Position numbers and translations under genes: made by a program. Under the pieces are notes generated by a model. That model did no database searches and was not told where the DNA came from. It saw only the letters and a program-made list of their open reading frames with translations. From assembly GCF_900169265.1 (NCBI RefSeq), contig NZ_FXYX01000001.1, positions 434,001-498,000 on the forward strand: DNA of 64,000 nt, in the 5' to 3' direction. This stretch comes from Brevibacterium iodinum ATCC 49514. Lineage in GTDB: Bacteria; Actinomycetota; Actinomycetes; Actinomycetales; Brevibacteriaceae. Each line of letters opens with the position of its first letter. Positions within the stretch are counted from its first letter, which is position 1. Below, in pieces: positions 18,477 to 27,710 of this stretch.

Positions 18477-19346
18477 CGGGCTCCGTCGAAGGTCGGTTCC
18501 TCGCGTCGGGCGAAGTCCGGCGCGTGTTCGGCAGTGACGCCGACGCCGAGGATGCGCGCCGGGATGCGGGTGAGTGCTGGAAAGGTCGTCAGCAGCCACT
18601 CCACCGGTGCAGGTGGACGGATGGGCCGGTGCCCGTGAACGGCGGGGTCGACCGTCCGATGGATGCCCGCCTGCAGGAGTTCGACGGCACGAGTGGTCGG
18701 GAGTCGTCTCAGCTGCAGTCGCCGCAGCTCGACGGTCCCCACCGATCCCGAAAGCAGCGGCTCGGCGAGAATCCGGTCGATGGCGATTCCGTCCTGCACC
18801 GCGAGGTTGACTCCGACCCCGCCGAGCGGACTCATCGCGTGTGCGGAATCGCCGATGGCACAGCAGGCCGTCGACGAACCACTGCTCGGCCTCATTGCGG
18901 CGGAAGTCGAGAAGCTTCACGTCATCGAAGTCGATCTGGCCGACGTCCGGGGCGAGTTGCGGATAGGTCTCCGCGACGGCATCACGCAACTCACCGATAC
19001 CCCCGGCGCGTAATCGCGCGTCCGCGCCTTTCGGGATGAGGCGGGCGATCTGCACGTGCCCGTCGCGCGGAATGGCGACGAAGACCTTTCCGTTCCCACC
19101 TCGTGGGGTCACGGAATCGGGCAGCACCGCCTCGGTGTCGATGCGGAACCACCACACATCGATCGTCGACGGCAGTTCCCTCACGGACAACCCTGCCTCG
19201 GCGCGCGACTTCGACCATCTGCCGTCGGCGGCGATGACAAGTGGTGCGCGGAGTTCGAGGGTGGCCGGTGCGGGAACGTCGGTGGCGGGGTCAGCACGTT
19301 TCCCGTGGGGGGGGGGGGCGGTGTGCGTGCTGTCGGTGTCGGCCAT
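18473..19346 (-). pseudogene. FAD-dependent oxidoreductase, internally deleted and frameshifted
   Basis: From an ATG at 19346 with GAGGAG six bases upstream, the frame reads MADTDSTHTA, a proline run encoded by a 12-base C tract, then APLVIAADGRWSKSR and a normal middle domain. The Rossmann FAD-binding half expected before that point (about 130 residues) is missing. An extra C near 18857, after GLLC, shifts the frame; the next frame carries the FAD motif AIGDSAHAMSPLGGVGVNLA and runs to a stop at 18473. So two independent lesions exist. It belongs to the PHBH-like flavin monooxygenase family and would be inactive. Confidence 0.75.
19307..19318. repeat. Homopolymer of 12 G (C on the coding strand)
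   Basis: A run of twelve G lies near the 5-prime end of the FAD pseudogene, at the point where the Rossmann domain is missing. It is the longest homopolymer noticed in the window. Confidence 0.85.
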
Positions 19347-19409
19347 GACACTCTCCTCGGCTCGACGGCACCGCGCCTCCGGGAACCGGCGGCACCGTTG
19401 ACTCTGTGA

Positions 19410-19433
19410 ACGCTGGGGCTCAGTTCCCAGCGT
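19410..19433 (-). terminator. Hairpin after the glycosyltransferase gene
   Basis: ACGCTGGG (19410-19417) and CCCAGCGT (19426-19433) form an 8-bp stem with an 8-nt loop, about 70 nt past the glycosyltransferase stop. Confidence 0.5.
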
Positions 19434-19502
19434 AGACCTCGCACCGGGCGACGGAAATAGGGTATGCGCACCGGTCAGCCGACCGACCGCCTCGGCGATG
19501 AG

Positions 19503-21275
19503 TCAGCCGGAGCGTCCGCCGGCCATCTTCTCGGTGACGTCGAAGCGTTCGCGGTAGCGGCCGGTGAGCAGGCACCACTGCGAGTACAGCGCGGTCGAGG
19601 AATTGAATACGAGCAGCGTGAGCGGATAGAGCAGCCACTGCAGCCACATCGTCACGCGGCGTTCGCGCGGGACGTGGATCGGCCGAGGGGGCAGCAGCGC
19701 ATTGAACACGATGATGGAGACGATGAGTCCGATCATGCCGATCTGCTGAATGATGCCCACGGTCATCGGCATGCGCTCGACCAACAAGGAAGCCTGCCCC
19801 GTCTGCGTGGCCACGACGAAGGGGATCCACCCGCCGATGGCGATGATGATCGAGATCGAGGCGAGACTGACGTGCCCTTCGAGCAGGGAGAAGAAGCGGA
19901 TGGCTCCGGGCCAGAACGGTGCGCGGGCTCCGGGAGCGAACACGCGCACCCCGACATAGGGAACGTCGGAGGCGCCGTACGACCAGCGGCTGAGCTGTTT
20001 GAACTGAGCGATCATGGTCGTCCTGAACGTCCCGGCCTGCACCGCGTCCTGGAAGATCGGGACGTGGATGGGGACGACCCGGTAGTCCCCGTCGAAGTGG
20101 AACCAGCTGCGCCAGTACTGGTGACCGTCCTCGACAATGGTCCGCTTCGACCAGAAGCCCATGTCGACCAGAGCAGTCAGCGGCTGCGCGTGGGAGGCGA
20201 AATTGCGCAGTGCGAGCCGCCGGACCGTGGTCGTGAGATTCCAGAAGCAGTTCGCGCTGGCGACCACTCGCGACGGTGCGGGCACGTCCCAGATGTTCGT
20301 GATGTAGAGGCTGATCGGCTGGAACGACAGACGCTCCCGGTCCGGCGCGGTCGCATATTCGTAGGTGACACAGTCGAAGTAGGACTCGTGCGGAATGTTG
20401 TCGCAGTCGAGGCTCGTGACGATCACCCGACGCGGGTCGATGGCCTCGTCACGGACCCATTCGGCCAGGAGGTGACCGGCGTACGTGATGTTCGCTCCCT
20501 TGCCGGCGATCTCGTCGGGCAATCCGGCTGGATGTTCGACGAGGACGAAGGCCCCGAAGCGGTGGCCGTACTCGGCTTCGAGCCGCCGAGCCGTCTCGGC
20601 CATGGCAGGTCCGCCCCGTTCCTCATGGGCGAAGAAGACGAGGAGCTGTTCGGGCGTCGTCGAGGTGTGCAAAAGGGTGCGGATGGTGTCAGCGATGACC
20701 GGATAGGGCTGTTTGTACGCGGCCACGACGACCGCGTGGAGCAGGGTCGATGGACGCATGATCGAGGTCGGATCGGCGCTGACTTTCGCGACGAGGGCGG
20801 CGTGGTCGGCAGCACGGAACCCACCCCGAGGATGTGCCAGGGAAGGGCGACCGTCCAGGGCCCGCTCGAGGTCGGTCAGGCGTGCCGCCCAGTCGACGCG
20901 AGCGCTGCGTCGGTAGCGGAGGAACCCGCGGGCGACGTCGATCGCGCCGAGCATGGCGCGGACGAACATCAGCCCTACGATCGAAAGCACATAGACCGCT
21001 CCGAGCATTGCATCGACGAATGGGAGGACGAACACGAGCCCGACAGCGGTGAAGCTGATCGCCGCCGGCAGTGCTTCGAAGAATCGATACAGCCGGGTAC
21101 GCGGGCCCATCGGCAGCTCGAGGTCGGTGGGCGGTGGTGCTGCCACCGGCTCGAATGCGACGGCTCCCCCGCCGGAGCTCCGAGGACCGGGTGGTGATGG
21201 CCGGAGCGGTTGATGAAGTGGGTGGCCGGAGGTTGGCGATTCGACGGAGGTGACTGGTTCGCGGTTCGCTCTCAC
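19503..21275 (-). CDS. Membrane-bound family 2 glycosyltransferase
   Basis: A 590-residue protein if the GTG at 21275 is used; an in-frame ATG at 21110 (MGPRTRLYRFFEALPAAISF) gives 535 and may be the real start. Two membrane helices (about 75-125) precede a GT-A domain with VVVAAYKQPYPVIADTIRTL, the metal-binding TSLDCDNIPHE, the catalytic VEDGHQYWRSW and a QxxRW-like KQLSRW. Four or more helices close the protein. Those features are those of processive membrane GT2 enzymes making cell-surface glycans. The sugar and product cannot be read from sequence. Confidence 0.8.
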   Translation of the reverse strand: MRANREPVTSVESPTSGHPLHQPLRPSPPGPRSSGGGAVAFEPVAAPPPTDLELPMGPRTRLYRFFEALPAAISFTAVGLVFVLPFVDAMLGAVYVLSIVGLMFVRAMLGAIDVARGFLRYRRSARVDWAARLTDLERALDGRPSLAHPRGGFRAADHAALVAKVSADPTSIMRPSTLLHAVVVAAYKQPYPVIADTIRTLLHTSTTPEQLLVFFAHEERGGPAMAETARRLEAEYGHRFGAFVLVEHPAGLPDEIAGKGANITYAGHLLAEWVRDEAIDPRRVIVTSLDCDNIPHESYFDCVTYEYATAPDRERLSFQPISLYITNIWDVPAPSRVVASANCFWNLTTTVRRLALRNFASHAQPLTALVDMGFWSKRTIVEDGHQYWRSWFHFDGDYRVVPIHVPIFQDAVQAGTFRTTMIAQFKQLSRWSYGASDVPYVGVRVFAPGARAPFWPGAIRFFSLLEGHVSLASISIIIAIGGWIPFVVATQTGQASLLVERMPMTVGIIQQIGMIGLIVSIIVFNALLPPRPIHVPRERRVTMWLQWLLYPLTLLVFNSSTALYSQWCLLTGRYRERFDVTEKMAGGRSG

Positions 21276-21425
21276 TCTCTCGATCCTGGGTGCCCCGACT
21301 GGACAGCTGTTTGTCGGAAGATGCAGGTCAGGTGAATATTTCGTGCCGGCGACCGGGGCTCCAGCATGGGCTGTGAATGATCGTAGGCCAGGAGAACGAT
21401 CGGCACTCGGGGGTAGAGTCGATTC

Positions 21426-21932
21426 ATGACACTTGCAGTCCGCCCCGCAGTCATCGCCGACGTCGCCGGAATGGCGCGCGTCCACGTCGACACCTGGAGT
21501 GAGACCTACCGCGGGATCATGCCCGCCGAACTCCTCGATGCTCCCGATCTCATCGACCGCCGAACGCAGATGTGGACGCAGATCCTCGCCGAGGCGGCTC
21601 CATCGAAGTACACCGGCGCCGTCGCCGAATCCGACGGCCGGATCGTCGGCATTGCGATGTCCGGACCCCCGGGAACCGGCGGAAGCGTCGAAGACCGGCA
21701 TCTCTACGTGCTCTACGCCTATCGATCCATCCACGGCACGGGCGTCGGCCAGGACCTCCTCGACGCCGTCATCGATCCGTCCGCGACGACTGCACTGTGG
21801 GTGGCTGACCCGAATCCGCGTGCCCAAGCGTTCTACTCGAAGAACGGGTTCGTCGCCGACCGCACAGTGAAGACCGACGACTACGACGTGGTGCGCGAAG
21901 TGCGGATGGTGCGGCAGGCCGGGTGCGACTGA
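21426..21932 (+). CDS. GNAT-family N-acetyltransferase
   Basis: A 168-residue single-domain acetyltransferase: RPAVIADVAGMARVHVDTW at the start, LYVLYAYRSIHGTGVGQDLL as the acetyl-CoA pyrophosphate loop, and ALWVADPNPRAQAFYSKNGF as motif B. The substrate is unknown. It is intact, unlike two other GNAT genes in this window. It ends 8 bp from the convergent sugar kinase. Confidence 0.88.
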   Translation: MTLAVRPAVIADVAGMARVHVDTWSETYRGIMPAELLDAPDLIDRRTQMWTQILAEAAPSKYTGAVAESDGRIVGIAMSGPPGTGGSVEDRHLYVLYAYRSIHGTGVGQDLLDAVIDPSATTALWVADPNPRAQAFYSKNGFVADRTVKTDDYDVVREVRMVRQAGCD

Positions 21933-21939
21933 CGCCCAA

Positions 21940-23019
21940 TCAGGTCCAGAGGACCTTGTCCTGTGCGTCCAGTGTCCCACTAGCACCGAGGTGACCGAGC
22001 GTGAGCGCCCCATCCAATGGTCCGCCTGCGGGCTCGACGATGGTGATGGTCGGATCCAGTCGTGCGGCTTCGGCGCGGAATCCCTCGACGAGGTGGTCGC
22101 CCGCGGCCGCGACTCCCCCGGTGAGAGCGATGCGGGTCGCGGAGTTGGAAGCGGGAAGGGCCTCGGTCGCTACCGTTGACGAGTCAGTGTCAGTTCGCAC
22201 GGAACGAGCTGCGGCGAGCGCGCTGCGGGCCGCTTCCTGACCAGCTTCGCGGAGCAGGTCGATCGCGACAGTGTCGTCGGCCCGAGCCGCGTCGGCGATA
22301 TCGGCGGCGAATTCGGCGAGCACCCCGGCCCGGTCGCTGCGGGTATAGAACTGACCCGGCCACGAGGCCGGTGGGCCGAATCGTCGGGTGGCCGCCTCGA
22401 GCAGCACACGACCTCGTCCGTCGATGCCGTCGTGAGTGCGCAGAGCGAGTTCGAGACCATGACGTCCCAGCCACGCTCCTCCCCCGCGATCGCCGAAGAG
22501 GTGTCCCCAGCCATCGGCTCGTGACCAGTCTGCTGACCATTTGCCGTCAGCGTCCGGACCTGGATGGGCGATGGCGATCGCCCCGGTGCCGAGCACACTG
22601 ATCGCCCCACCGGCCCCACCGAGAGCACCGAGGTGAGCGGTCACGGCATCGATCGCGGCGACTGCGGGCACCCCGACCTCGCCGGAGATCTCGCCGAGAA
22701 CGTCGGACGGATCCTCAGCGAGGGAGGCGATGCCGGTCGCACCGATTCCGATGCCGCTGACCTCGGGGAAACGTTCGGGCCAGGTCTCCGCGGCCGTTCT
22801 CACGAGTTCGCGGACGACGAGAAGAACGTTGCTGCCGCTCGGCCCGATCTCGATCCGCGGGCCGGTGAGTTGGTCGATGATGCGTGGGACGAAGCCCCCG
22901 CCGTCAGCGATGCCCGGTCTGCTAACGGCATTGCCACGATGGTCAGTTGCATCGCCAACGTCACCGAGCGCGGCTCGGCTGCCGGTGCCGCCGATGTCGA
23001 TGCCGAGGATCAGGGTCAT
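21940..23019 (-). CDS. BadF/BadG-type N-acetylhexosamine kinase
   Basis: A 359-residue ATPase of the ASKHA fold. The phosphate loop is IDIGGTGSRAALGD, a second ATP motif is SVLGTGAIAIA, and GWGHLFGDRGGGAWLGR is typical of N-acetylglucosamine kinases of the BadF group. Clostridial MurK, of the same family, phosphorylates both GlcNAc and MurNAc at O6. Its position after murQ (ATGA overlap) suggests it supplies GlcNAc-6-phosphate or MurNAc-6-phosphate in cell-wall sugar reuse. Which sugar it prefers is not visible. Confidence 0.82.
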   Translation of the reverse strand: MTLILGIDIGGTGSRAALGDVGDATDHRGNAVSRPGIADGGGFVPRIIDQLTGPRIEIGPSGSNVLLVVRELVRTAAETWPERFPEVSGIGIGATGIASLAEDPSDVLGEISGEVGVPAVAAIDAVTAHLGALGGAGGAISVLGTGAIAIAHPGPDADGKWSADWSRADGWGHLFGDRGGGAWLGRHGLELALRTHDGIDGRGRVLLEAATRRFGPPASWPGQFYTRSDRAGVLAEFAADIADAARADDTVAIDLLREAGQEAARSALAAARSVRTDTDSSTVATEALPASNSATRIALTGGVAAAGDHLVEGFRAEAARLDPTITIVEPAGGPLDGALTLGHLGASGTLDAQDKVLWT

Positions 23020-24065
23020 GCGCCCACGGTACCCGGACCGGTCCCTTCCGAGTCCGTACCGTCGTCCGAGCCGACCGGTTTCTGCGTCCCGACAAGCTCG
23101 GCGATCGCGGCCCTGACCGAACCGTCATGGGACTCCAGAGTCGACGCTGCCAGGGCGGGGGCCGCCTCGGTGAAGGAGACGACGATAGCGGTCTTGAGAT
23201 CGCCATCGCAGCTCTCGAGCAGAGCTCGCGCGTCGGCGTCTCCCAGGTCGGCGGCCTCGCGGAGGATGCGCACAGTGCGTTCGCGCAGCTTCGCGTTCGT
23301 CGCGACGACGGAGACCATGAGGTTGTCCCAGGTCCGGCCGAGAGCGACCATGAGCGCGGTCGAGAACCCGTTGAGCGTGAGCTTCTGCGCGGTGCCGGCC
23401 TTGAGGCGCGTCGACCCCGTGATCACTTCGGGGCCGGTGTCGAGCACGATGTGGTCATCGGCTTTGTCGGCCAGAGAGGCGTGCGGGTTGTTCGAGATGA
23501 GCACAGCGTGGGCGCCGTTGGCCCGCGCCGCGTCGAGCGCCCCGCCGACGTACGGGGTCGACCCGCTCGCGGCGATGCCGATGGCCACATCGTCGGGTCC
23601 GAGCTCGGCACCGGCCGCGGATCCGTCGGCCCCGGAGTCCTCGGCGTTCTCCACCGCATTGACCAAAGCAGCCTGACCACCGGCGATATGCCCGATGACC
23701 CGGCCCGGTTCGAGGTTGAACGTCGGCAGGAGCTCGCTCGCATCGAGGACGCCCAACCGCCCCGAGGTACCCGCGCCGAAGTAGTGGACGCGGCCGCCTC
23801 GGCGCATCCGGTCAGCGGCGATGTCGACGAGTTCGGCCAGCTGCGGCAGGGCCGCGGCGACCGCATCGATGACGGCGTGGTCTTGCGAGTTGAGGACCCG
23901 CAGCACCCCGAGGGTGTCGAGGTCGTCGAGTCCGGAGCTGGCCGGATTGCGCTGCTCGGTCGGCGACAGCGGCCGACCGGCCGACGGCGGTGCCGTTTCA
24001 GACGTCGACGAGGACGACTCCGTCGGCGAGATCGGGTGGGCTGAGCCCGGCTGGGAGGAGGTCAT
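23016..24065 (-). CDS. murQ: N-acetylmuramic acid 6-phosphate etherase
   Basis: MurQ cleaves the lactyl ether of MurNAc-6-phosphate to give GlcNAc-6-phosphate and D-lactate. The 349-residue product has a disordered Ser/Thr/Pro-rich N-terminus of about 45 residues, then the MurQ core: VHYFGAGTSGRLGVLDASEL, the SIS-domain GIAASGSTPYVGGAL, and GSTRLKAGTAQKLTLNGFS. The ATG at 24065 follows GGAAGGAAGC and overlaps the symporter stop; the ATGA at the 3-prime end couples it to the kinase. Confidence 0.93.
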   Translation of the reverse strand: MTSSQPGSAHPISPTESSSSTSETAPPSAGRPLSPTEQRNPASSGLDDLDTLGVLRVLNSQDHAVIDAVAAALPQLAELVDIAADRMRRGGRVHYFGAGTSGRLGVLDASELLPTFNLEPGRVIGHIAGGQAALVNAVENAEDSGADGSAAGAELGPDDVAIGIAASGSTPYVGGALDAARANGAHAVLISNNPHASLADKADDHIVLDTGPEVITGSTRLKAGTAQKLTLNGFSTALMVALGRTWDNLMVSVVATNAKLRERTVRILREAADLGDADARALLESCDGDLKTAIVVSFTEAAPALAASTLESHDGSVRAAIAELVGTQKPVGSDDGTDSEGTGPGTVGA

Positions 24066-25570
24066 GGACGGGGGCTTCCTTCCGCCTCGGCGATGGTGGG
24101 CTCTTCGACTTTGGTCGTGTGGCGCAGACCGAGCAGGCCGCCGACGATGAAAGTGACGATGACGCCGAGCAGCGGGTACCACTGCCACGCCACCCACACT
24201 TCGCCGGTGACGTACTTCTCCATGACGAAGAAGAACGCGTTGATGGCCACGGCCAGGGCGAAGGCGATGTTCGCGTCGACAGCCCGGGCCCGCTTGTTGA
24301 CGATGCCGAAGACGAACGCGCCGAGCAGACCGCCGTAGGTGATGCCGGCGATGCCGAGCGCGAGGATGACGATGTTGCCGGAGTCGGATTCGAAGACCGT
24401 GGCCGGCAGGATGAACGCGATCCCCCAGCCGATCGTCGCCCAGCGACCGACCTTGAATCCTTGTTCGTCGGTCATCGGGGTGCGCTTGAGCTTCGCGTAG
24501 ACGTCGTTGACCGTCGAGGACGACAGGGCCGACAGCGACGACGACAGCGTCGACATCGCGGCGGCGAGGATACCGGCCAGCAGCAGTCCGGAGATTCCCG
24601 TGGGCAGCCCTTCGATGATGAACAGCGGGAAGATCTCGTCGTCGCGGGTCAGACCGAGGTCGGCAGGCAGTGCGTGATCGTAGTACGCCCACAGCGCCAG
24701 GCCGACGGCGAGGAAGATCGCGAACTGGACGACCACGACGAATCCGGAGGTGATGAGGGCCTTCTGCGCCTCGAGCTTCGACCGGCACGAGAGCAGCCGC
24801 TGCACGATGAGCTGATCGGAACCGTGCGAGGCCATCGCGAACACGGCACCGCCGAGCAACGACGGGATGAACGACGCATCCGCAGATATCGGGTTGCCCT
24901 CGAAGACGAAGATGTTCGTCTTTCCGGCCTCGACCGCCTCGGCGAACCATCCGCCGCCGATCGATGCGGAGATGATGATGATCGCGAGGACGCCGCCGAG
25001 GACGTAGAGGATCATCTGCGCGACATCGACCCAGATGACGGCCTTGATGCCGCCGATGAACGTGTACACGATCGTCACAAGCGAGAGGACGACGATGATG
25101 ACGAAGTAGTTCGTGTGGATGCCGAGCCCGTCGAGGATAACCTTGAGCGGGATGGCCGCGGCGAGCACGCGGATGCCGTCGGCGAGCAGTCGGGTGAAGA
25201 GGAAGGTCACGCCGGCCGTGGTCTGCGTCGACTGGCCGAAACGTTTGCCCAGGTAGGCGTACGCGGTGATCATCTCACCGTCGTAGTAGCGCGGCAGCAT
25301 GAAGTAGGCGACGATGACGCGGCCGACGATGTAGCCGAGTCCGAGCTGCAGGTAGTTGAGGTCGCCGAGGTAGCTCATGACGGGAATGCCGATGACGGTG
25401 AGCGCGCTCGTCTCGGTGGCGACGACGGATAGGCAGACTGCCCACCACGGCAGGTCGCGCCCGCCGAGGAAGTAGCCCTTGAGGCTGCTCTGCTTGCCGC
25501 TCAGTGCCAGTCCCAGCCACGCTGTTGCGACGAGATAGGCGATGATCACCAGGAGGTCGATGATCTGCAT
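24062..25570 (-). CDS. Sodium:solute symporter, candidate amino-sugar importer
   Basis: A 502-residue SSS-family transporter with about thirteen predicted helices. The N-terminus GKQSSLKGYFLGGRDLPWWA and the segments ASHGSDQLIVQRLL and STLSSSLSALSSSTVNDVY are typical of the family. It lies inside the anmK-murQ-kinase cluster and overlaps murQ by ATGA, so it is very likely co-expressed. Import of MurNAc, anhydroMurNAc or a related sugar is inferred from context only; SSS members also carry sialic acid, proline or glucose. Confidence 0.85.
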   Translation of the reverse strand: MQIIDLLVIIAYLVATAWLGLALSGKQSSLKGYFLGGRDLPWWAVCLSVVATETSALTVIGIPVMSYLGDLNYLQLGLGYIVGRVIVAYFMLPRYYDGEMITAYAYLGKRFGQSTQTTAGVTFLFTRLLADGIRVLAAAIPLKVILDGLGIHTNYFVIIVVLSLVTIVYTFIGGIKAVIWVDVAQMILYVLGGVLAIIIISASIGGGWFAEAVEAGKTNIFVFEGNPISADASFIPSLLGGAVFAMASHGSDQLIVQRLLSCRSKLEAQKALITSGFVVVVQFAIFLAVGLALWAYYDHALPADLGLTRDDEIFPLFIIEGLPTGISGLLLAGILAAAMSTLSSSLSALSSSTVNDVYAKLKRTPMTDEQGFKVGRWATIGWGIAFILPATVFESDSGNIVILALGIAGITYGGLLGAFVFGIVNKRARAVDANIAFALAVAINAFFFVMEKYVTGEVWVAWQWYPLLGVIVTFIVGGLLGLRHTTKVEEPTIAEAEGSPRP

Positions 25571-25686
25571 TGGTCTCTCCTTGTTGGGGGTGTGGAGTGT
25601 GTCGGGTGGTCGGTGGTCAGGAGGTGCGTTCGTTTGTGTGGCCGGGCGGGCGTTACCGGTGGCGGCCGCGGTTCAGTCGGCCAGTC

Positions 25687-26910
25687 TCAGTCGCTCAGTC
25701 TCAGTCGGGTGGGTCGTCGGTGGAGGGGTTCGGGCAGACGGAGCGGTCCGTCGCCGGGAGTGAACCGGCCCGCGCTGCGCGGTCCGATCGCTCCGGTCAG
25801 GCTTGGCTGCGTGCCGTCGAGTCCGTGCCAGCTCAGCCACCCGAGGAGGGCCATGAGCAGCGCTTCCTTGCTGCCTTCCGGCAGCCCGAAGGCCTCATCC
25901 GTGCTCGTGAGAGCGATGCCCTCTCCCAGTTCCTCGCCGAGGCGGCGCATCAGCTCCGGGTTCCTCGTCCCACCGCCCGAGGCGATGACGGTGGTGACTT
26001 CGTGGTCTCGGACCGCCTCGGCGATGGTGCGCGCGGTCAGCACGGTGACCGTGGCGATCTGATCATTCTCGCCGAGGTGAGGGTGGGATTCGAGGTATGA
26101 GTCGAGGTAGGCGGCGTGGAAGAGTTCCTTGCCCGTCGATTTCGGGGCGGGCCGTGCGTAGAAGGGTTCGGTGAGGAGCTCGGCGAGCAGGTCCTCGTCG
26201 ACGGTGCCTTCGGCGGCGAGCGCGCCGTCGCGGTCATAGCTCTGCCGGCCGTCGGTGATGCGGCGGGCGAGGATGTCGATGAGGGCGTTGGCCGGGCCGG
26301 TGTCGAAGGCGATGGGATCGTGGCCTGGTGCGATGACGGTGATGTTCGCGATTCCGCCGAGATTGAGCACCGCGGTCGGCGCCTCGGCGTCGGAGAGCAG
26401 GAGGGAGTCGAGCAGCCCGACGAGCGGGGCGCCCTGTCCCCCTGCGGCGACATCGCGGGAGCGGACATCGGAGAGCACGGCAACACCGAGTCGTTCTGCG
26501 ATGAAGGCCGGCTGTCCCAGCTGGAGGGTCGAAGTGACCTGCCCGTCGGTGATGTCGTGGCGGACGGTCTGTCCGTGACTGACGACGAGGTCAGGGGTCA
26601 GGTCGTGGTCGGCGCAGAGTTCGGACAGGGCGTCGGCGCAGAACCGGCCGAGCCGGGCGTCGACGCTGCTGACCAGTGACAACGGCAGATCTGCCGGTTC
26701 GAGGAGACGAAGGATGTCGGCGGAGAGTCGGTCGTCGAACCGGGTTTCGCGTTCGGCGAGGATCCGCACGGTCAGGGTGGTGGGGTCCGCGCCGACGAGG
26801 TCGAAGCTGGGGGTGGGTTCCGTGTCGCTGATGGGGTCGGGTCGGAACTCGGCGATGACGAGGTCGAGACCGTCGGCGGAGGTTCCGGTCATGAGGCCGG
26901 CGATGATCAT
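25687..26910 (-). CDS. anmK: Anhydro-N-acetylmuramic acid kinase
   Basis: AnmK opens the 1,6-anhydro ring of anhMurNAc while phosphorylating it to MurNAc-6-phosphate, the MurQ substrate. The 407-residue protein shows the family opening MIIAGLMTGTSADGLDLVIA, the catalytic-region VSHGQTVRH, LNLGGIANITVI and FDTGPANALIDILARR. It is the second gene after the GntR regulator, overlapping it by ATGA. The symporter follows 116 bp later. Confidence 0.93.
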   Translation of the reverse strand: MIIAGLMTGTSADGLDLVIAEFRPDPISDTEPTPSFDLVGADPTTLTVRILAERETRFDDRLSADILRLLEPADLPLSLVSSVDARLGRFCADALSELCADHDLTPDLVVSHGQTVRHDITDGQVTSTLQLGQPAFIAERLGVAVLSDVRSRDVAAGGQGAPLVGLLDSLLLSDAEAPTAVLNLGGIANITVIAPGHDPIAFDTGPANALIDILARRITDGRQSYDRDGALAAEGTVDEDLLAELLTEPFYARPAPKSTGKELFHAAYLDSYLESHPHLGENDQIATVTVLTARTIAEAVRDHEVTTVIASGGGTRNPELMRRLGEELGEGIALTSTDEAFGLPEGSKEALLMALLGWLSWHGLDGTQPSLTGAIGPRSAGRFTPGDGPLRLPEPLHRRPTRLRLSD

Positions 26911-27710
26911 GGCTGCACTCCTCCAGTGTGGTCGGTGACGGTGGCGGGAGCTGTGCCGGTGGGGACGGTGCCGGTGGGAACGGCTTCGGCTGCGGCTCCG
27001 GCTGCCGCCGGGGCGGGGACGGTGAGTTCGGTGCGGACCTTGTAACGGTCGCCTCTGTAGACCGAGCGGACGAACTCGAACGGGCGGTCATCGGCACCGC
27101 GGGAGATGCGTTCGAACAGCAGGGCCGGTGAGAGTTCTTCGACGCCGAGGTGTTGAGCTTCGCCGGCATCGAGGAGGGTGGGTTCGATCGTCTGCACGCT
27201 GTGGTTGAGGCGGATGCCGAAGTTCCGGCGCAGCAGATCGTAGAAGGACTGGTCCTCGAGGTCGCCTGGACTCAGCCCCGGAACGAGAGCCGAGGGGACG
27301 TGGAGTTCTTCGAGAGCGATCGGTTCGTCATCGGCCAGGCGCAGACGCAGGATCGCGATGACGTCGTCGTCTTCGGCGATGTGGAGTCGACGAGCGATGT
27401 GCGCGCCCGCCTCGGCGACGTCGAAGCTGAGGATATGGGACCCGGGACGCATTCCGCGGGCGAGCATATCCTCGGTGAAGGAGCTCGCGGCCAGCGGTTG
27501 GTCGAGTTTCGGCCCGAGTGCGAAGACGCCCGTGCCGTGACGCCTGCGGACCATGCCCTTGGCGACGAGTTCGTCGATGGCGCGGCGCAGGGTCATCCGC
27601 GAGATGCCGAGCGTCTCGGCGAGCTGCCGTTCCGGAGGGAACTGCTCACCGGCGGCCATGTCCTCGAGGCGGTCGAGGAGCTGGTCGCGAATGGCATGGA
27701 ATTTCGTCAC
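26907..27710 (-). CDS. GntR/UTRA-family regulator of the amino-sugar cluster
   Basis: A 267-residue HutC-type regulator. The winged helix covers about residues 1-70 (RQLAETLGISRMTLRRAIDE, VRRRHGTGVF) and the UTRA ligand-binding domain about 85-235 (LRLADDEPIALEELHVPSAL, FEFVRSVYRGDRYKVRTEL). The C-terminus is a low-complexity Ala/Pro/Thr tail. It heads the operon GntR-anmK-symporter-murQ-kinase. A 13-bp palindrome about 35 bp upstream is its likely operator. Ligand is probably a phosphorylated amino sugar, by analogy with NagR and DasR. Confidence 0.85.
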   Translation of the reverse strand: MTKFHAIRDQLLDRLEDMAAGEQFPPERQLAETLGISRMTLRRAIDELVAKGMVRRRHGTGVFALGPKLDQPLAASSFTEDMLARGMRPGSHILSFDVAEAGAHIARRLHIAEDDDVIAILRLRLADDEPIALEELHVPSALVPGLSPGDLEDQSFYDLLRRNFGIRLNHSVQTIEPTLLDAGEAQHLGVEELSPALLFERISRGADDRPFEFVRSVYRGDRYKVRTELTVPAPAAAGAAAEAVPTGTVPTGTAPATVTDHTGGVQP

